Shown here in pieces: positions 7,224 through 17,283 of a stretch of DNA of 36,945 nt. Both the position numbers and the translations under genes were made by a program. This DNA comes from an uncultured Desulfovibrio sp. (GTDB lineage Bacteria; Desulfobacterota; Desulfovibrionia; Desulfovibrionales; Desulfovibrionaceae). The stretch covers positions 1 to 36,945 of the forward strand of contig CAJXRQ010000028.1 in the NCBI GenBank assembly GCA_913060505.1. Direction: 5' to 3'. Numbering within the stretch: position 1 is the stretch's first letter; each line of letters opens with the position of its first letter. A model generated the notes under the pieces. It did not search any database. It was not told the DNA's origin and saw nothing but the letters and a program-made list of their open reading frames with translations.

Positions 7224-9869
7224 CTAGTCAAAGGCGTCGAGTAAAGCCTTGCGCAAGGGTTCTTCCTTTTCCGGGGCCAGCTTCCGGCCACCGGGTTCCA
7301 ACACATGAAATACGTCAGCGGCCTGCCCCCCGATGGTAGTGATGCGGGCCAATACAACGCCAAGTTCGAAATCGCCGAGTACCCGGGCAAGATCATGCAG
7401 CAACCCCTTGCGGTCAGGCCCGGCAGCCTCCACAACGGTATGATACCCGCTGGCAGCATTGTTTATGTTCACCACTGGAACCAGCTTCGGAGCGCGGGAT
7501 CGGGAACAAAGCAGGGAATTGCGCTTGTCCTCCAGCCGGGAAGCAAGGTTGAGCCGTCCGGTCAAGGCATACATGATGCTGCGGCTCACCCGCGCCCAGA
7601 GTTCATCCCCGGTCACGCCACTGCCTGTACGCGGCTCGATAACGGTAAAAACGTCCATGGCCGTGTTATCAGACCATGTAAAAATGTCCGCGGACAGGAT
7701 GTCCAGATTATGCAGCGCCAACACGCCGGCGACGGTGGCGAACAGGCCGGGCCTGTCCAGCGCGGCAATGGTTACTTCGGAACAGCCTTCCACGCCGGAA
7801 GGCGTCACTTCCACGATATTGACGCCCTTACCGGCCATATGGCCGGGCTTGCGCACTTTGTCCTGCTCCACCTGACACGCCAAACGGCCACGGATGGACA
7901 TATGCCGGGCAAGAGTTTCGGGGGAAAGTGCAAGGAAAGCACGTGGCGGCATGCTTTCCAGCATGGACTCCACCCGATCCGCGGGAAGAGCCCCGGCAGT
8001 CAATTCCAAAACCTTCTGCCAAACCTCCGCCATATGGCCGGGCCGCAAAGGTCCAGCCATGTCCCCGGATCGCAAATACTCCCGGGCCTTGGAATACAAT
8101 TCGGAAAACAGCGATGCGGTCCAATGGCTCCAGGCACGGGGCCCGGTAGCCATACTGTCGGCCACACTCAACAGGTACAGGGCGTCGAGCCGCTCCTCTT
8201 CCTCAACAAGCGAAGCAACCCGTGCTACCACCGCTTCATCGCTCAGATCCCGCCGGGTCGCTGTGGACGGAACAAGCAGGTGATGCCGGACCAGAAAGGC
8301 CACGTCTTCAATTTCCGCCTCCGCCCGGCCGTGACGGGACAAAACTTCGCGGACAATATCTGCGCCAGCGATACTGTGATCAGGGCTTTCCTTGCCCAAA
8401 TCGTGAAACAACGCCGCCAGAATCAACCGCTCCGGATAATTGAGGCGTGCGCCAATGGTGTAAAACTCACTGTTCTTATCACGAAGGAAACCTGCGATGG
8501 CGGCCACGGTTTCCAAAGTGTGCCGCCCTACGGGATGCACGTGATAGTCATTGAATTGCACCAAATGGCGCACGGCCCCAAACTCCGGCACAAGCACAGA
8601 CAACAGCCCGGTTTGCGCCAGACCTCTCCCAACTGTTGCGCCGTGCCCTGCCAGAAATATGTTTAAAAGAGCCTGCATGGTCCGCAGCTGGTTAGCTAAC
8701 ACCGCGCCCCACTGCCCGGCCCGTTCAGCCACGATACGCCGGGCACTCCAAACCGGGGCAAGACCGGTCCGCGCCCAAACCACAAACATGTCCAAGACCT
8801 GTTCCGCCGTTACCCGGGCCGGGTCCGCGAAACGCAGCCCACAGGACGTGGTGAGCAGGTTTGCCACGCCCTTGACCGGCTTTTCCCTGGTTCCCCTGCT
8901 ACCGTTTGCAGGCCGGACCTCCTGAAACAACGCCTCACGCATGGCCAGAATACGGTTCATGGCCCGGTGCAGGCGAGAAAGAAAAAATTCAACCGCCCTT
9001 CCCGCTCCGGCAGGAGACACATCATGCGACAGATACCCCAGTCGCCGTGCAACCCCCGGTTGCAAATCAAAAGCCAGCGTATCAAGTTTGCGCCCAGCTT
9101 CCATGTGCAGAGCCGAGCGTACCCGCAGCAACATGCGGCAATCCTCGCGCAGCGCAGCCAGTTCATGCGGCAGAAACGGACCGGAATTTCCACCCTGCCG
9201 AACCTGCGACAACCACAGAATCTGGTTGATGTCGCGAAGCCCGCCCAGGCCGTTTTTCAATTGCGGTTCCAGCAGTCCTCCGGCATCGCCGAACCGAGCC
9301 TCGCGCTCAACGTTGGCATGTTGCAGCCAATCCGTAAAAGCGGGAAGGCACTTGCGGACCATGGCAAAAAATCGTTCCTGCAACCGGGCGAAGACGGCGG
9401 CGTCACCGGCCAGGGGCCGCGCATCCAGCAATGAAGCCAGAACCGCCGGATCCTTGCGGGAAAGGGATACGCAATCCGTTACAGTACGGACGCCATGCCC
9501 CACGTCCAAACGCAAGTCCCAGAGCGGATAAACCACAGCGCGAACAAACTCCCCGGCAACATCGGGAATACTCTTTTCAAAGACCAGAACCAGATCGATA
9601 TCCGACCCGGGGCACAACTCCCTGCGCCCATAGCCGCCAACGGCCAGCAATACGTGCGGGTGTTCCCTGGAAATGCCTGCGAAATCGGAGCACCCGTCCA
9701 GTTCCCTGATCCGATCTGTAAAATACGTGTCCGTGGCATGTGCAAGGGCTTCGGGCAATGCATGCGGACATGATTCCCCACCGGTCAGGGCCATGCGTTG
9801 TTCGCCGTACTTCCGAGCCGAGCGCGGCTGTTCACATGAAAATTTCGCGCAGTTTGCCATGGCCACCAT
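7224..9869 (-). CDS. glnD: PII uridylyltransferase / uridylyl-removing enzyme GlnD
   Basis: About 881 residues, the normal length. Domains in order: nucleotidyltransferase with GGYGRRELCPGSDIDL (around 78-93), the GlnD linker, an HD domain with HDLGKE (around 489-494) that removes UMP, and two C-terminal ACT domains (DRPGLFATVAGVL and PDRKGLLHDLARVLG) that sense glutamine. It adds UMP to PII when glutamine is low and removes it when glutamine is high. ATG at 9869 is chosen because GGGAG is next to it. ATG at 9860 and GTG at 9881 are also possible, so the start is uncertain by a few codons. It follows glnB after 148 bases, a spacer that holds a strong hairpin. Confidence 0.93.
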   Translation of the reverse strand: MVAMANCAKFSCEQPRSARKYGEQRMALTGGESCPHALPEALAHATDTYFTDRIRELDGCSDFAGISREHPHVLLAVGGYGRRELCPGSDIDLVLVFEKSIPDVAGEFVRAVVYPLWDLRLDVGHGVRTVTDCVSLSRKDPAVLASLLDARPLAGDAAVFARLQERFFAMVRKCLPAFTDWLQHANVEREARFGDAGGLLEPQLKNGLGGLRDINQILWLSQVRQGGNSGPFLPHELAALREDCRMLLRVRSALHMEAGRKLDTLAFDLQPGVARRLGYLSHDVSPAGAGRAVEFFLSRLHRAMNRILAMREALFQEVRPANGSRGTREKPVKGVANLLTTSCGLRFADPARVTAEQVLDMFVVWARTGLAPVWSARRIVAERAGQWGAVLANQLRTMQALLNIFLAGHGATVGRGLAQTGLLSVLVPEFGAVRHLVQFNDYHVHPVGRHTLETVAAIAGFLRDKNSEFYTIGARLNYPERLILAALFHDLGKESPDHSIAGADIVREVLSRHGRAEAEIEDVAFLVRHHLLVPSTATRRDLSDEAVVARVASLVEEEERLDALYLLSVADSMATGPRAWSHWTASLFSELYSKAREYLRSGDMAGPLRPGHMAEVWQKVLELTAGALPADRVESMLESMPPRAFLALSPETLARHMSIRGRLACQVEQDKVRKPGHMAGKGVNIVEVTPSGVEGCSEVTIAALDRPGLFATVAGVLALHNLDILSADIFTWSDNTAMDVFTVIEPRTGSGVTGDELWARVSRSIMYALTGRLNLASRLEDKRNSLLCSRSRAPKLVPVVNINNAASGYHTVVEAAGPDRKGLLHDLARVLGDFELGVVLARITTIGGQAADVFHVLEPGGRKLAPEKEEPLRKALLDAFD

Positions 9870-9900
9870 TTTCTCCCGCACTCACGCAGCCGGGGTATTG

Positions 9901-9934
9901 GACGGGCTGCGGCGCGAGGATGCCACAGCCCGCC
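9901..9934 (-). promoter_or_regulatory. Strong hairpin in the glnB-glnD spacer
   Basis: In the minus-strand transcript, bases 9934-9922 pair with 9913-9901 in a 13-bp stem with an 8-base loop. Two of the pairs are G-U wobbles that would be A-C mismatches in plus-strand RNA, so the fold is favoured in the glnB-to-glnD message. No T-run follows, so it is not a standard terminator. It could be an RNA processing or stability element, or lower glnD expression relative to glnB. Confidence 0.5.
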
Positions 9935-10017
9935 AAAGAGTGGGGGGTATTTCGGATGGACGGTCCGCGCACAGCGGATCGTGAGGGTATGTCCACCCTA
10001 TTGACCGGACTCCCCGG

Positions 10018-11579
<1,562 letters not shown>

Positions 11580-11601
11580 TAAAACCTCCGTCAACCTCTT
11601 G

Positions 11602-11618
11602 TGCAAAGGGAGTGCCAA
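11602..11618 (-). promoter_or_regulatory. Sigma-54 promoter of the amtB-glnB operon
   Basis: On the minus strand the sequence reads TTGGCACTCCCTTTGCA. This matches the RpoN consensus YTGGCACGrNNNTTGCW at all invariant positions, with GG and GC exactly 12 bases apart. Transcription should start around 11591, leaving a leader of about 12 bases with the GGAGG site. Sigma-54 promoters of amt genes are normally switched on by an NtrC-type activator under nitrogen limitation. Confidence 0.85.
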
Positions 11619-11661
11619 CGAATTTCAACCGTATTCCCTTGCTTTTCGCTCTTTTGTTACT

Positions 11662-11710
11662 ACAAATTTTAACAAATTTGCCATTTTTTTCTTTTTTCGT
11701 ACAAATTTGT
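11662..11710. promoter_or_regulatory. Three phased ACAAATTT(T/G) repeats, candidate activator site for amtB
   Basis: ACAAATTTT (11662-11670), ACAAATTTG (11672-11680) and the perfect palindrome ACAAATTTGT (11701-11710) lie 45-110 bases upstream of the sigma-54 promoter. The starts are 10 and 29 bases apart, close to one and three helical turns. Spacing and position fit an enhancer-binding activator. The motif does not resemble the enteric NtrC site. The surrounding DNA is very AT-rich, so chance similarity is possible. Confidence 0.45.
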
Positions 11711-11826
11711 CATTCAAATCGTCGCCGAGAACCGTTCAGTACCTTTCAAGTCCCTTCCCCATATACTTGCCCACAACGGTCAAATGATTCATGAACAACA
11801 GGTTGGAACCACAACCCCGGAGCACC

Positions 11827-12951
11827 ATGCGCATCGCCTTTTGCACACCGTTCAAACCGCTGGACAATCCACGCCCCTCCGGGGACGTGACCATTGCGCA
11901 GGATCTGGCCGCAGCCCTTGGCGAATTCGGACATGAGATCACACAGCTGGAGCACTTCCCCGCCAAATGGATATACTGGAAGCCGTGGCGATGGGGGCCC
12001 GGCATGAATGCCCTGCGGCGCATGATCGAGCAGGCCCGCGGTGCGGATTGCGTGCTGACGTACAACTCCTATTACAAAGTGCCGGATGTGTTCGGCCCTG
12101 CCGTCAGCAACACTTTGGGGCTACCCTATTTCCTGTTTTCCGCGTCTTATGCTCCCAAAAGGGGCAAACGAGTGAAAACCATGGCTGGATACTGGCTCAA
12201 CAGACGCGCCATGCTGGCGGCTGACCATGTGTTCTGCAACAAGGAACCCTACTTCCGCACGGCGGGTTGGTTGTTGCCTCCCGAACGGTTCAGCAGGGTC
12301 AGGGCCGGTTTCCACGCCCAGGGGTTCACCCGTGATCCTGCCGCCCGTGAAAGGCTTCGAAAACAATGGAACGCCGGGAACAGGATTGTGCTCTGCACCG
12401 CTGCCATGATGCGCCCAGGAGTCAAGGCCGAAGGCGTTCAATGGGTTCTCAGGGCCGCGGCCTCTCTGGCGGCACAGGGAGTTGAGGCGCTGACCGTGGT
12501 TGCCGGTGGCGGCTCCGAGTTGCCGAAGCTTCGGGAAGAAGCAAAGCAATTGGGTGTGGACGCCCTGTTTTCAGGGCAGGTTCCCCGCGACCAAATGGCA
12601 GCAATATACAGCGCGTCGGACCTGTTCGTGTTTCCCGGCATCGAGGAAAGCATCGGCATGGTCTATCTGGAGGCCCAGTCATGCGGATTGCCTGTGGTGG
12701 CCACGGATCATGAAGGTGCTCCCCAGGTGGTAGAGCATGAAGGATCAGGCGTTATCTGCCCGGCCGACCAGGACGCGTTTTCCAAGACAGTGGCCGCTCT
12801 GGCCGTTGATGCCCCCCGACGCCGGGCCATGGCACTGCGAGCACCACAGTATGTGCGCGAAAACCACGCCCTGCCCGAAGTATACAGGCAAATGGAACAG
12901 ACCATGGTTACCATGGTCGAAGGAGGCAAACCATGTCAGACACCTTCCTGA
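11827..12951 (+). CDS. Family 4 glycosyltransferase
   Basis: A 374-residue GT-B enzyme. The N-terminus MRIAFCTPFKPLDNPRPSGD is the usual GT4 acceptor-side start. The C-terminal half has the nucleotide-sugar site: VVAGGGSELPKL, the strand GQVPRDQMAAIYSASDLFVFP, and the E-x7-E motif EESIGMVYLEAQSCGLPVV. It transfers a sugar from a nucleotide donor, probably at the cytoplasmic face of the membrane for envelope glycan building. Start 11827 is favoured because GGAG lies five bases upstream; an in-frame ATG at 11791 adds twelve unlikely residues. The next gene overlaps its end by 19 bases, so the three-gene operon is tight. Confidence 0.85.
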   Translation: MRIAFCTPFKPLDNPRPSGDVTIAQDLAAALGEFGHEITQLEHFPAKWIYWKPWRWGPGMNALRRMIEQARGADCVLTYNSYYKVPDVFGPAVSNTLGLPYFLFSASYAPKRGKRVKTMAGYWLNRRAMLAADHVFCNKEPYFRTAGWLLPPERFSRVRAGFHAQGFTRDPAARERLRKQWNAGNRIVLCTAAMMRPGVKAEGVQWVLRAAASLAAQGVEALTVVAGGGSELPKLREEAKQLGVDALFSGQVPRDQMAAIYSASDLFVFPGIEESIGMVYLEAQSCGLPVVATDHEGAPQVVEHEGSGVICPADQDAFSKTVAALAVDAPRRRAMALRAPQYVRENHALPEVYRQMEQTMVTMVEGGKPCQTPS

Positions 12952-13535
12952 CCCTCATCCGCCACGCACGCACGGAATGGAACGAGCAGCGCCGTATTCA
13001 GGGCCAGACGGACACTCCGCTGACTCCCCAGGGAGAACTCATGGCCCAGAAATGGGGACAGGCCCTCATGCATCTGGGCTACGACCGCATTTTATGCAGC
13101 GATCTCGGACGAGCATACAGAACAGCGGAAATCATCAACAGTTTCCTCAGCCTGCCGCTGGAGGTGGACCCCCGCCTGCGGGAACAGGATTGGGGCGACT
13201 GGACCGGACTGACCGTGGAGGAACTGCGCAACATGCGTACCGAGGTTGCCGAACAGGAAGCCAAGGGGTTTGAATTTCGCCCACCAGGTGGGGAATCCAG
13301 GGCCGAAACTCTGAAACGCAGCCGCTTCGCCCTGCTGGCTGCGGCAATCCGCAATCCATGCAAATACACACTTGTGGTCACGCATCAGGGAGTACTGCGT
13401 GCACTGGCATACGACCTTCGGGGCATGAAATTCACACCAAAAGAAAAGCCACCCATCAGCAAGGAATACCGCAAGCACGAAATACTCTGCCGGAACAACA
13501 TCCTTTCAGACTTCAATCTGGACGTGGAATTCTGA
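12933..13535 (+). CDS. Histidine phosphatase (phosphoglycerate mutase-like)
   Basis: A 200-residue protein of the histidine phosphatase superfamily. The catalytic block is LIRHARTEWN (His11), with Ala where most members have Gly (RHG). Other conserved parts are LTPQGE, CSDLGRAYRTAEII, LREQDWGDWTGLT with the acid Glu, and VVTHQGVLRAL with the second His. It removes phosphate from a small molecule or sugar phosphate. AGGAGG lies seven bases before the ATG. It overlaps the upstream glycosyltransferase and ends one base before the next one starts. Placed between two glycosyltransferases, it may make or recycle a sugar phosphate for them, by context only. Confidence 0.85.
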   Translation: MSDTFLTLIRHARTEWNEQRRIQGQTDTPLTPQGELMAQKWGQALMHLGYDRILCSDLGRAYRTAEIINSFLSLPLEVDPRLREQDWGDWTGLTVEELRNMRTEVAEQEAKGFEFRPPGGESRAETLKRSRFALLAAAIRNPCKYTLVVTHQGVLRALAYDLRGMKFTPKEKPPISKEYRKHEILCRNNILSDFNLDVEF

Positions 13536-13536
13536 T

Positions 13537-14691
13537 ATGCGCATAGCCTTTTACAGCCAGCACGTACTGGGCGTTGGGCACCTGTTCCGAAGTCTTGAAA
13601 TCGTACGCGCCCTGAAAAATCATGAGGTTTCATTCATAACAGGCGGTGCCGAGGCCGAACTTGACCTTCCGGACCATGCCAGCCGTTTTCAGCTGCCCGG
13701 TCTGATGATGAGCGAAGACTTCAGCCGTTTCATCCCCGTGGACGAGCATATGGACGTGGATACGGTGCTGGATTGGCGCAAGTCCATGCTCATGGAGCAC
13801 ATGAAAGAATTCCGGCCCGATGTTTTCCTGGTGGAACTGTTTCCGTTCGGACGCAAAAAATTCGGCTTTGAGCTGCTTCCCGTGTTGAGGGCAGCCGGGC
13901 AAGGACTCTTTGGCCCATGCAGGATCGCTTGCAGCCTGCGCGACATATTGGTGGAAAAGAAAAAACAGGCCAAATTTGAACAACGTGTGCTCGACACGCT
14001 CAATCCCCTTTTTGACCTGTTGCTGGTTCACGCCGACCCTGCCCTTGTCCGGTTGGAAGAAACGTTTCCGGCAGCAAAAGATATCACCATCCCGGTACAT
14101 TACACGGGCTATGTTACCCCAACGCCAAGTGCGGCAGCTGGTGCAAAATTGCAAAAAGAGCTGCACCTGAACGGCCTGCCACTTGTTGTGGCCAGCGCTG
14201 GTGGCGGCAGCGTAGGACAGGAACTGCTCCATGCCACACTTGCGGCTTCAGTCCTCCTCTCTGCCAAACAGCCGCATTGTCTGGTGATCTTTACCGGTCC
14301 TTACGCCCCGGAGCAGGATGTGCAACAATTCCAAAACGCAGCGCAGGGTGTGGAGCACGTGACAGTGCAAACCTTTACCAACCGCTTTCCCGCATACCTT
14401 GCCGCAGCTTCCCTTTCCGTAAGCCTTGCCGGGTACAATACCACCATGAACCTGCTCGGCGCAGAGGTACACGGTCTGGTCATGCCCTTTGACCAAAACC
14501 GGGAACAGCGGATGCGTGCCGAACGGTTGCAGGACCGGGGAGCACTCACCATTCTGGAGCCGGCAGACCTTGATCCGATACATATTGCCGAACTCATGGC
14601 CCAACGTCTGGGAGAAAAGCCTGCACCGCATGGCATAGACCTTGGCGGCGCAGCCTCCACTGCTCATTTTCTGGAAACAATGGGCACCTAG
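13537..14691 (+). CDS. MurG-like glycosyltransferase (COG4671-type)
   Basis: A 384-residue GT-B protein beginning MRIAFYSQHVLGVGHLFRS, a start shared with predicted glycosyltransferases related to MurG (family 28). The donor-binding half has VVASAGGGSVGQELL, then FTNRFPAYLAAASLSVSLAG and LVMPFDQNREQRMRAERLQ, like the C-terminal domain of MurG. It is not MurG itself, since the overall sequence differs and no murein genes are nearby. It probably adds a sugar to a cell-surface or lipid acceptor. The start is one base after the phosphatase stop. The operon ends with the terminator at 14719-14746. Confidence 0.75.
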   Translation: MRIAFYSQHVLGVGHLFRSLEIVRALKNHEVSFITGGAEAELDLPDHASRFQLPGLMMSEDFSRFIPVDEHMDVDTVLDWRKSMLMEHMKEFRPDVFLVELFPFGRKKFGFELLPVLRAAGQGLFGPCRIACSLRDILVEKKKQAKFEQRVLDTLNPLFDLLLVHADPALVRLEETFPAAKDITIPVHYTGYVTPTPSAAAGAKLQKELHLNGLPLVVASAGGGSVGQELLHATLAASVLLSAKQPHCLVIFTGPYAPEQDVQQFQNAAQGVEHVTVQTFTNRFPAYLAAASLSVSLAGYNTTMNLLGAEVHGLVMPFDQNREQRMRAERLQDRGALTILEPADLDPIHIAELMAQRLGEKPAPHGIDLGGAASTAHFLETMGT

Positions 14692-14718
14692 AAAAAGACT
14701 CTTCCTCCCAAAAGAAAC

Positions 14719-14746
14719 AAAAAAGGCCCACTTCGAAAAGCGGGCC
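14719..14746 (-). terminator. Rho-independent terminator of the lemA-TPM operon, usable in both directions
   Basis: GGCCC (14725-14729) pairs with GGGCC (14742-14746), extended by CTT/AAG around a CGAA loop with one mismatch. On the minus strand six T follow (14724-14719), 37 bases after the last TPM gene. On the plus strand a weaker AATTTT follows, 34 bases after the glycosyltransferase stop. Confidence 0.8.
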
Positions 14747-14782
14747 CTGAATTTTCGTATGCGCAAACGCGCACGGCAAAAA

Positions 14783-15424
14783 CTATCCTTTTGCCTTGCC
14801 GTCCACAATCAGGTTGGGCAACTCGTCGGTATCGTCCGACTTGATGGGGAAATGTGTGGTAATCAGTTCGCCGCACCGTTTCACGGCCTGACAAATGCCA
14901 TCTGCCGGAGTGCGTTCCCGCATGCTGCGGGTCACGATATCCACCACTTCCTGCCAGACTTTGGGGTCCACCTTGTCGTTGATGCCCTTGTCCGCCAAGA
15001 CCTGCACCATGCGTTCATACACGGAAACATAAATGATGATTCCGGTTTGATCCCGCGTGCGGTGCAACCCGTTAAGGAAAAAACTGGTGATGGCTGCTTC
15101 ATTCACTTCTTCGGCCATGGCGCGCCGGGAAAGAAACGGTTTCCTGAAGACGGGGACCGTCCTCAGTATCACCTGAAAGACAAGGTAGCAGACCAGAAAG
15201 GCCGCCAGGAACATCCACATATCTTCCGTGCCGAAGCCCAGGCACAAGGCCAGCGCTCCCGCTACGCCAAGCACCAGAGAACCAAGAGCCACGGCAGCCG
15301 GGTATTGATAGCTCTCACCCACGATCACCGGCACGATCTCACCGGATGTGCGTGTTTCCACGTCCCGGACGCATGCGATGATACGCTGCTGCTCTTCCGG
15401 TGTCAGAAATCCTTTCGCATCCAT
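14783..15424 (-). CDS. TPM-domain membrane protein
   Basis: A 213-residue protein. Residues 1-40 begin a TPM-type fold (TPEEQQRIIACVRDVETRTSGEIVPVIV). Two membrane helices follow at about 43-63 and 68-90. The rest is a cytosolic part with FLNGLHRTRDQTGIIIYVSVYERMVQVLADKGI, the usual centre of this family. TPM proteins are linked to membrane protein repair or quality control, and the biochemical role is not settled. The ATG at 15424 follows AAGGA. The long upstream extension of the frame, rich in Arg and Trp, is the out-of-frame image of the glycine repeats of the previous gene. It is the last of three co-directional genes after lemA. Confidence 0.82.
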   Translation of the reverse strand: MDAKGFLTPEEQQRIIACVRDVETRTSGEIVPVIVGESYQYPAAVALGSLVLGVAGALALCLGFGTEDMWMFLAAFLVCYLVFQVILRTVPVFRKPFLSRRAMAEEVNEAAITSFFLNGLHRTRDQTGIIIYVSVYERMVQVLADKGINDKVDPKVWQEVVDIVTRSMRERTPADGICQAVKRCGELITTHFPIKSDDTDELPNLIVDGKAKG

Positions 15425-15471
15425 TGCAGTTCCTTGAAGTCGTTTGTGGTTGATTGCGAAAAAATCCGGAA

Positions 15472-16254
15472 TTACCAGCCGCCGGAAGCGCCACCGCCAC
15501 CAAAGCCGCCACCACCGCCGGAAAATCCGCCGAAACCGCCACCGCCACCGAAGCCTCCACTGGAGGAAGAACGGGATGATCCGCTTAGCATGGATCCGGC
15601 AATGAGCCACGGCAAAATGCTGCCGCCGGAACGCCGGGCACCGTGACGGCCAAGAGAACCGAAAACCCATATAGGCACGAACAGAAAAAGAAACAGTAAT
15701 TTAAAAAGGGAGCCAATGCCGGTGGAGCGTCCTCGCTTCAACCCGGTTCCCTTGTATTCTCCGCGCACGGCCTTGATCATGGCCGTGGTGGCCAGCAGGA
15801 AGCCCTCATCGAACTTTCCTGCCTTGAATTCCGGGACCAGCACATTGTCGACGATCTGACCGGAAAGCACGTCGGTAAGCCGTCCTTCCAGACCATAGCC
15901 AACCTCGATGCGCATTTTTCTGTCGCCCTTGCTGACCAACAGAAGAGCACCGTTGTCCTTGCCTTTTTGTCCGATGCCTGCGGCTTCGGCAACGCGCATG
16001 GAGAAATCCTCTATGGAATCGCCCTGCAACGAAGGGACCGTTACCACGACCACCTGTGTGGAGTCCGAGGCTTCAAGCCGGGTCAGCATGTCGCTTATCT
16101 GCCGCTCGGCCTTTGGCGAAATCATGTTCGCATAGTCGTTGACCCGTTTCTTGATGGGAGGCACGTCCAACGCCCGGGCGGATGAAGGCGCAATGAGCAT
16201 GATCGCGCAAACAAACGCGACCATTCCCAGAGCGGCTGTGAATTGCTTGTACAT
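15472..16254 (-). CDS. TPM-domain protein with signal peptide and glycine-rich tail
   Basis: A 260-residue protein. A signal peptide ends near SARA-L (residue 28). The TPM domain spans about 30-165, with VNDYANMI, QVVVVTVPSLQGDSIEDFSMRVAEA, DNGALLLVS and RIEVGYGLEG, all hallmarks. One membrane helix lies at about 183-200. The last 35 residues are nearly all Gly, Ser and Phe, a common tail in this family. The domain should face the periplasm. It starts 18 bases after lemA, with AAGGA before the ATG. LemA plus TPM proteins form a widespread pair, here with a second TPM gene behind. Confidence 0.9.
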   Translation of the reverse strand: MYKQFTAALGMVAFVCAIMLIAPSSARALDVPPIKKRVNDYANMISPKAERQISDMLTRLEASDSTQVVVVTVPSLQGDSIEDFSMRVAEAAGIGQKGKDNGALLLVSKGDRKMRIEVGYGLEGRLTDVLSGQIVDNVLVPEFKAGKFDEGFLLATTAMIKAVRGEYKGTGLKRGRSTGIGSLFKLLFLFLFVPIWVFGSLGRHGARRSGGSILPWLIAGSMLSGSSRSSSSGGFGGGGGFGGFSGGGGGFGGGGASGGW

Positions 16255-16272
16255 GGTATGTCCTTGGTCCGA

Positions 16273-16872
16273 TTAGCTCTTGGAACCGAAGTCTACTTTG
16301 GGAACGCTCTTGGCACCGCTTTCCGCAGCAAAGAATTCCTTGCGTTCCAGATGCAGCAGCATGGAGTTGGTCATGGAATTCGGGAACTTGCGAATGGAGT
16401 AGTTGAATGCCTTGACCGTATCGTTATACCGTTTGCGGGCAACGGCTATACGGTTTTCCGTGCCTTCGATCTGGTGTTGCAGACCCAGGAAATTCTGGTT
16501 GGCCTGAAGCTGGGGGTACCGCTCCACCACGACCATGAGCCGTGACAGTGCAGAGGACAGGCCCCCTTGAGCATCCGCAAACTTCTGCAATGCAGCCTTA
16601 TCGCCCAACTGCTTAGGAGTAATGGTAGTTTGGGTAGCCTTGCTGCGCGCTTCTACAACGGCCTGCAAGGTTTCTTTTTCGTGGGCGGCAGCCGCTTTGA
16701 CCGTTTCCACAAGGTTGGGAATCAGGTCGGCGCGGCGTTGCAGTGCCGCTTCGAGATCGCCCCATGCGGCAAACACGTTTTCCTCGCCCTGCTGCATGGA
16801 GTTGTAGCCGCACCCAGTCAGGGACAGGGTGAGCAAGGCCAGGGCCAACAGCGTGACAACACGTTTGATCAT
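16273..16872 (-). CDS. lemA: LemA family lipoprotein
   Basis: A 199-residue protein with a lipoprotein signal, LTLSLTGC, lipidated at Cys21. The helical body contains [40 protein letters not shown], which is diagnostic of LemA. It ends with [22 protein letters not shown]. LemA proteins are membrane-anchored helical bundles of unclear function, usually next to TPM-domain genes as here. The ATG at 16872 has GGGAT upstream. It heads the three-gene run lemA-TPM-TPM. Confidence 0.92.
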   Translation of the reverse strand: MIKRVVTLLALALLTLSLTGCGYNSMQQGEENVFAAWGDLEAALQRRADLIPNLVETVKAAAAHEKETLQAVVEARSKATQTTITPKQLGDKAALQKFADAQGGLSSALSRLMVVVERYPQLQANQNFLGLQHQIEGTENRIAVARKRYNDTVKAFNYSIRKFPNSMTNSMLLHLERKEFFAAESGAKSVPKVDFGSKS

Positions 16873-16893
16873 ATTGGAATCCCGTTGTTTTCA

Positions 16894-16922
16894 AGTTTAC
16901 GATACGGGACTCTAATACCCAA
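16894..16922 (-). promoter_or_regulatory. Possible sigma-70 promoter for lemA
   Basis: On the minus strand TTGGGT (16917-16922), 17 bases, then TAAACT (16894-16899), ending 21 bases before the lemA ATG. Each box keeps the most conserved bases, but the match is only moderate. Confidence 0.25.
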
Positions 16923-16962
16923 CCCCATGAAGCGCCGCAAGGGAAATGATCCGTTTTTGCAC

Positions 16963-17199
16963 CTACGCTTTTTCCGTGGCTGACAACGGAAGCAGCGGCC
17001 TTCGGCAAGGTGCGGAAGGATATTTTGAGCCACTCCCGGCAACGTTTTCCAAACAGTTTCCCGGCTTGGACTCCATGCGCTCCAGAGCCTTGAGCAACAA
17101 AGACGCATTGGGACTCCGTGGCCACGCAAAGCGCAACGCCGTACCAACAGCCAGCAGCAAGACAAGCCCCACTGCCATATCCAGATAAACACAAACCAT
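16963..17199 (-). CDS. Possible small single-pass membrane protein
   Basis: A 78-residue frame starting MVCVYLDMAVGLVLLLAVG. One hydrophobic helix at about 8-28 is followed by a basic, polar tail with two Cys. The main support is a strong GGGAGG five bases before the ATG and the position 84 bases downstream of murI in the same direction. No family is recognised. The tail (KYPSAPCRRPLLPLSATEKA) looks low in conservation, so it may be a spurious frame. It lies in the murI-lemA spacer, which otherwise has no gene. Confidence 0.4.
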   Translation of the reverse strand: MVCVYLDMAVGLVLLLAVGTALRFAWPRSPNASLLLKALERMESKPGNCLENVAGSGSKYPSAPCRRPLLPLSATEKA

Positions 17200-17283
17200 G
17201 ACCGCCTCCCGTTTCACTTATCCAGATTCAGACAAGCACACAGGTGTGGCAATCATGCCGCAATTCGATGACGATCCGGTAAA

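Noticed and set aside
6054..8666. Two long plus-strand frames (396 and 453 residues)
   Set aside because: They are antisense to the asparaginase and glnD genes, which carry intact catalytic motifs.
14642..15646. Plus-strand frame with a long Pro-rich segment
   Set aside because: The Pro repeats are the complement of the Gly-rich tail of the TPM protein on the other strand.
17237..17248. CACAC-AG-GTGTG palindrome after murI
   Set aside because: It is too short and has no T-run, so a terminator call is not justified.
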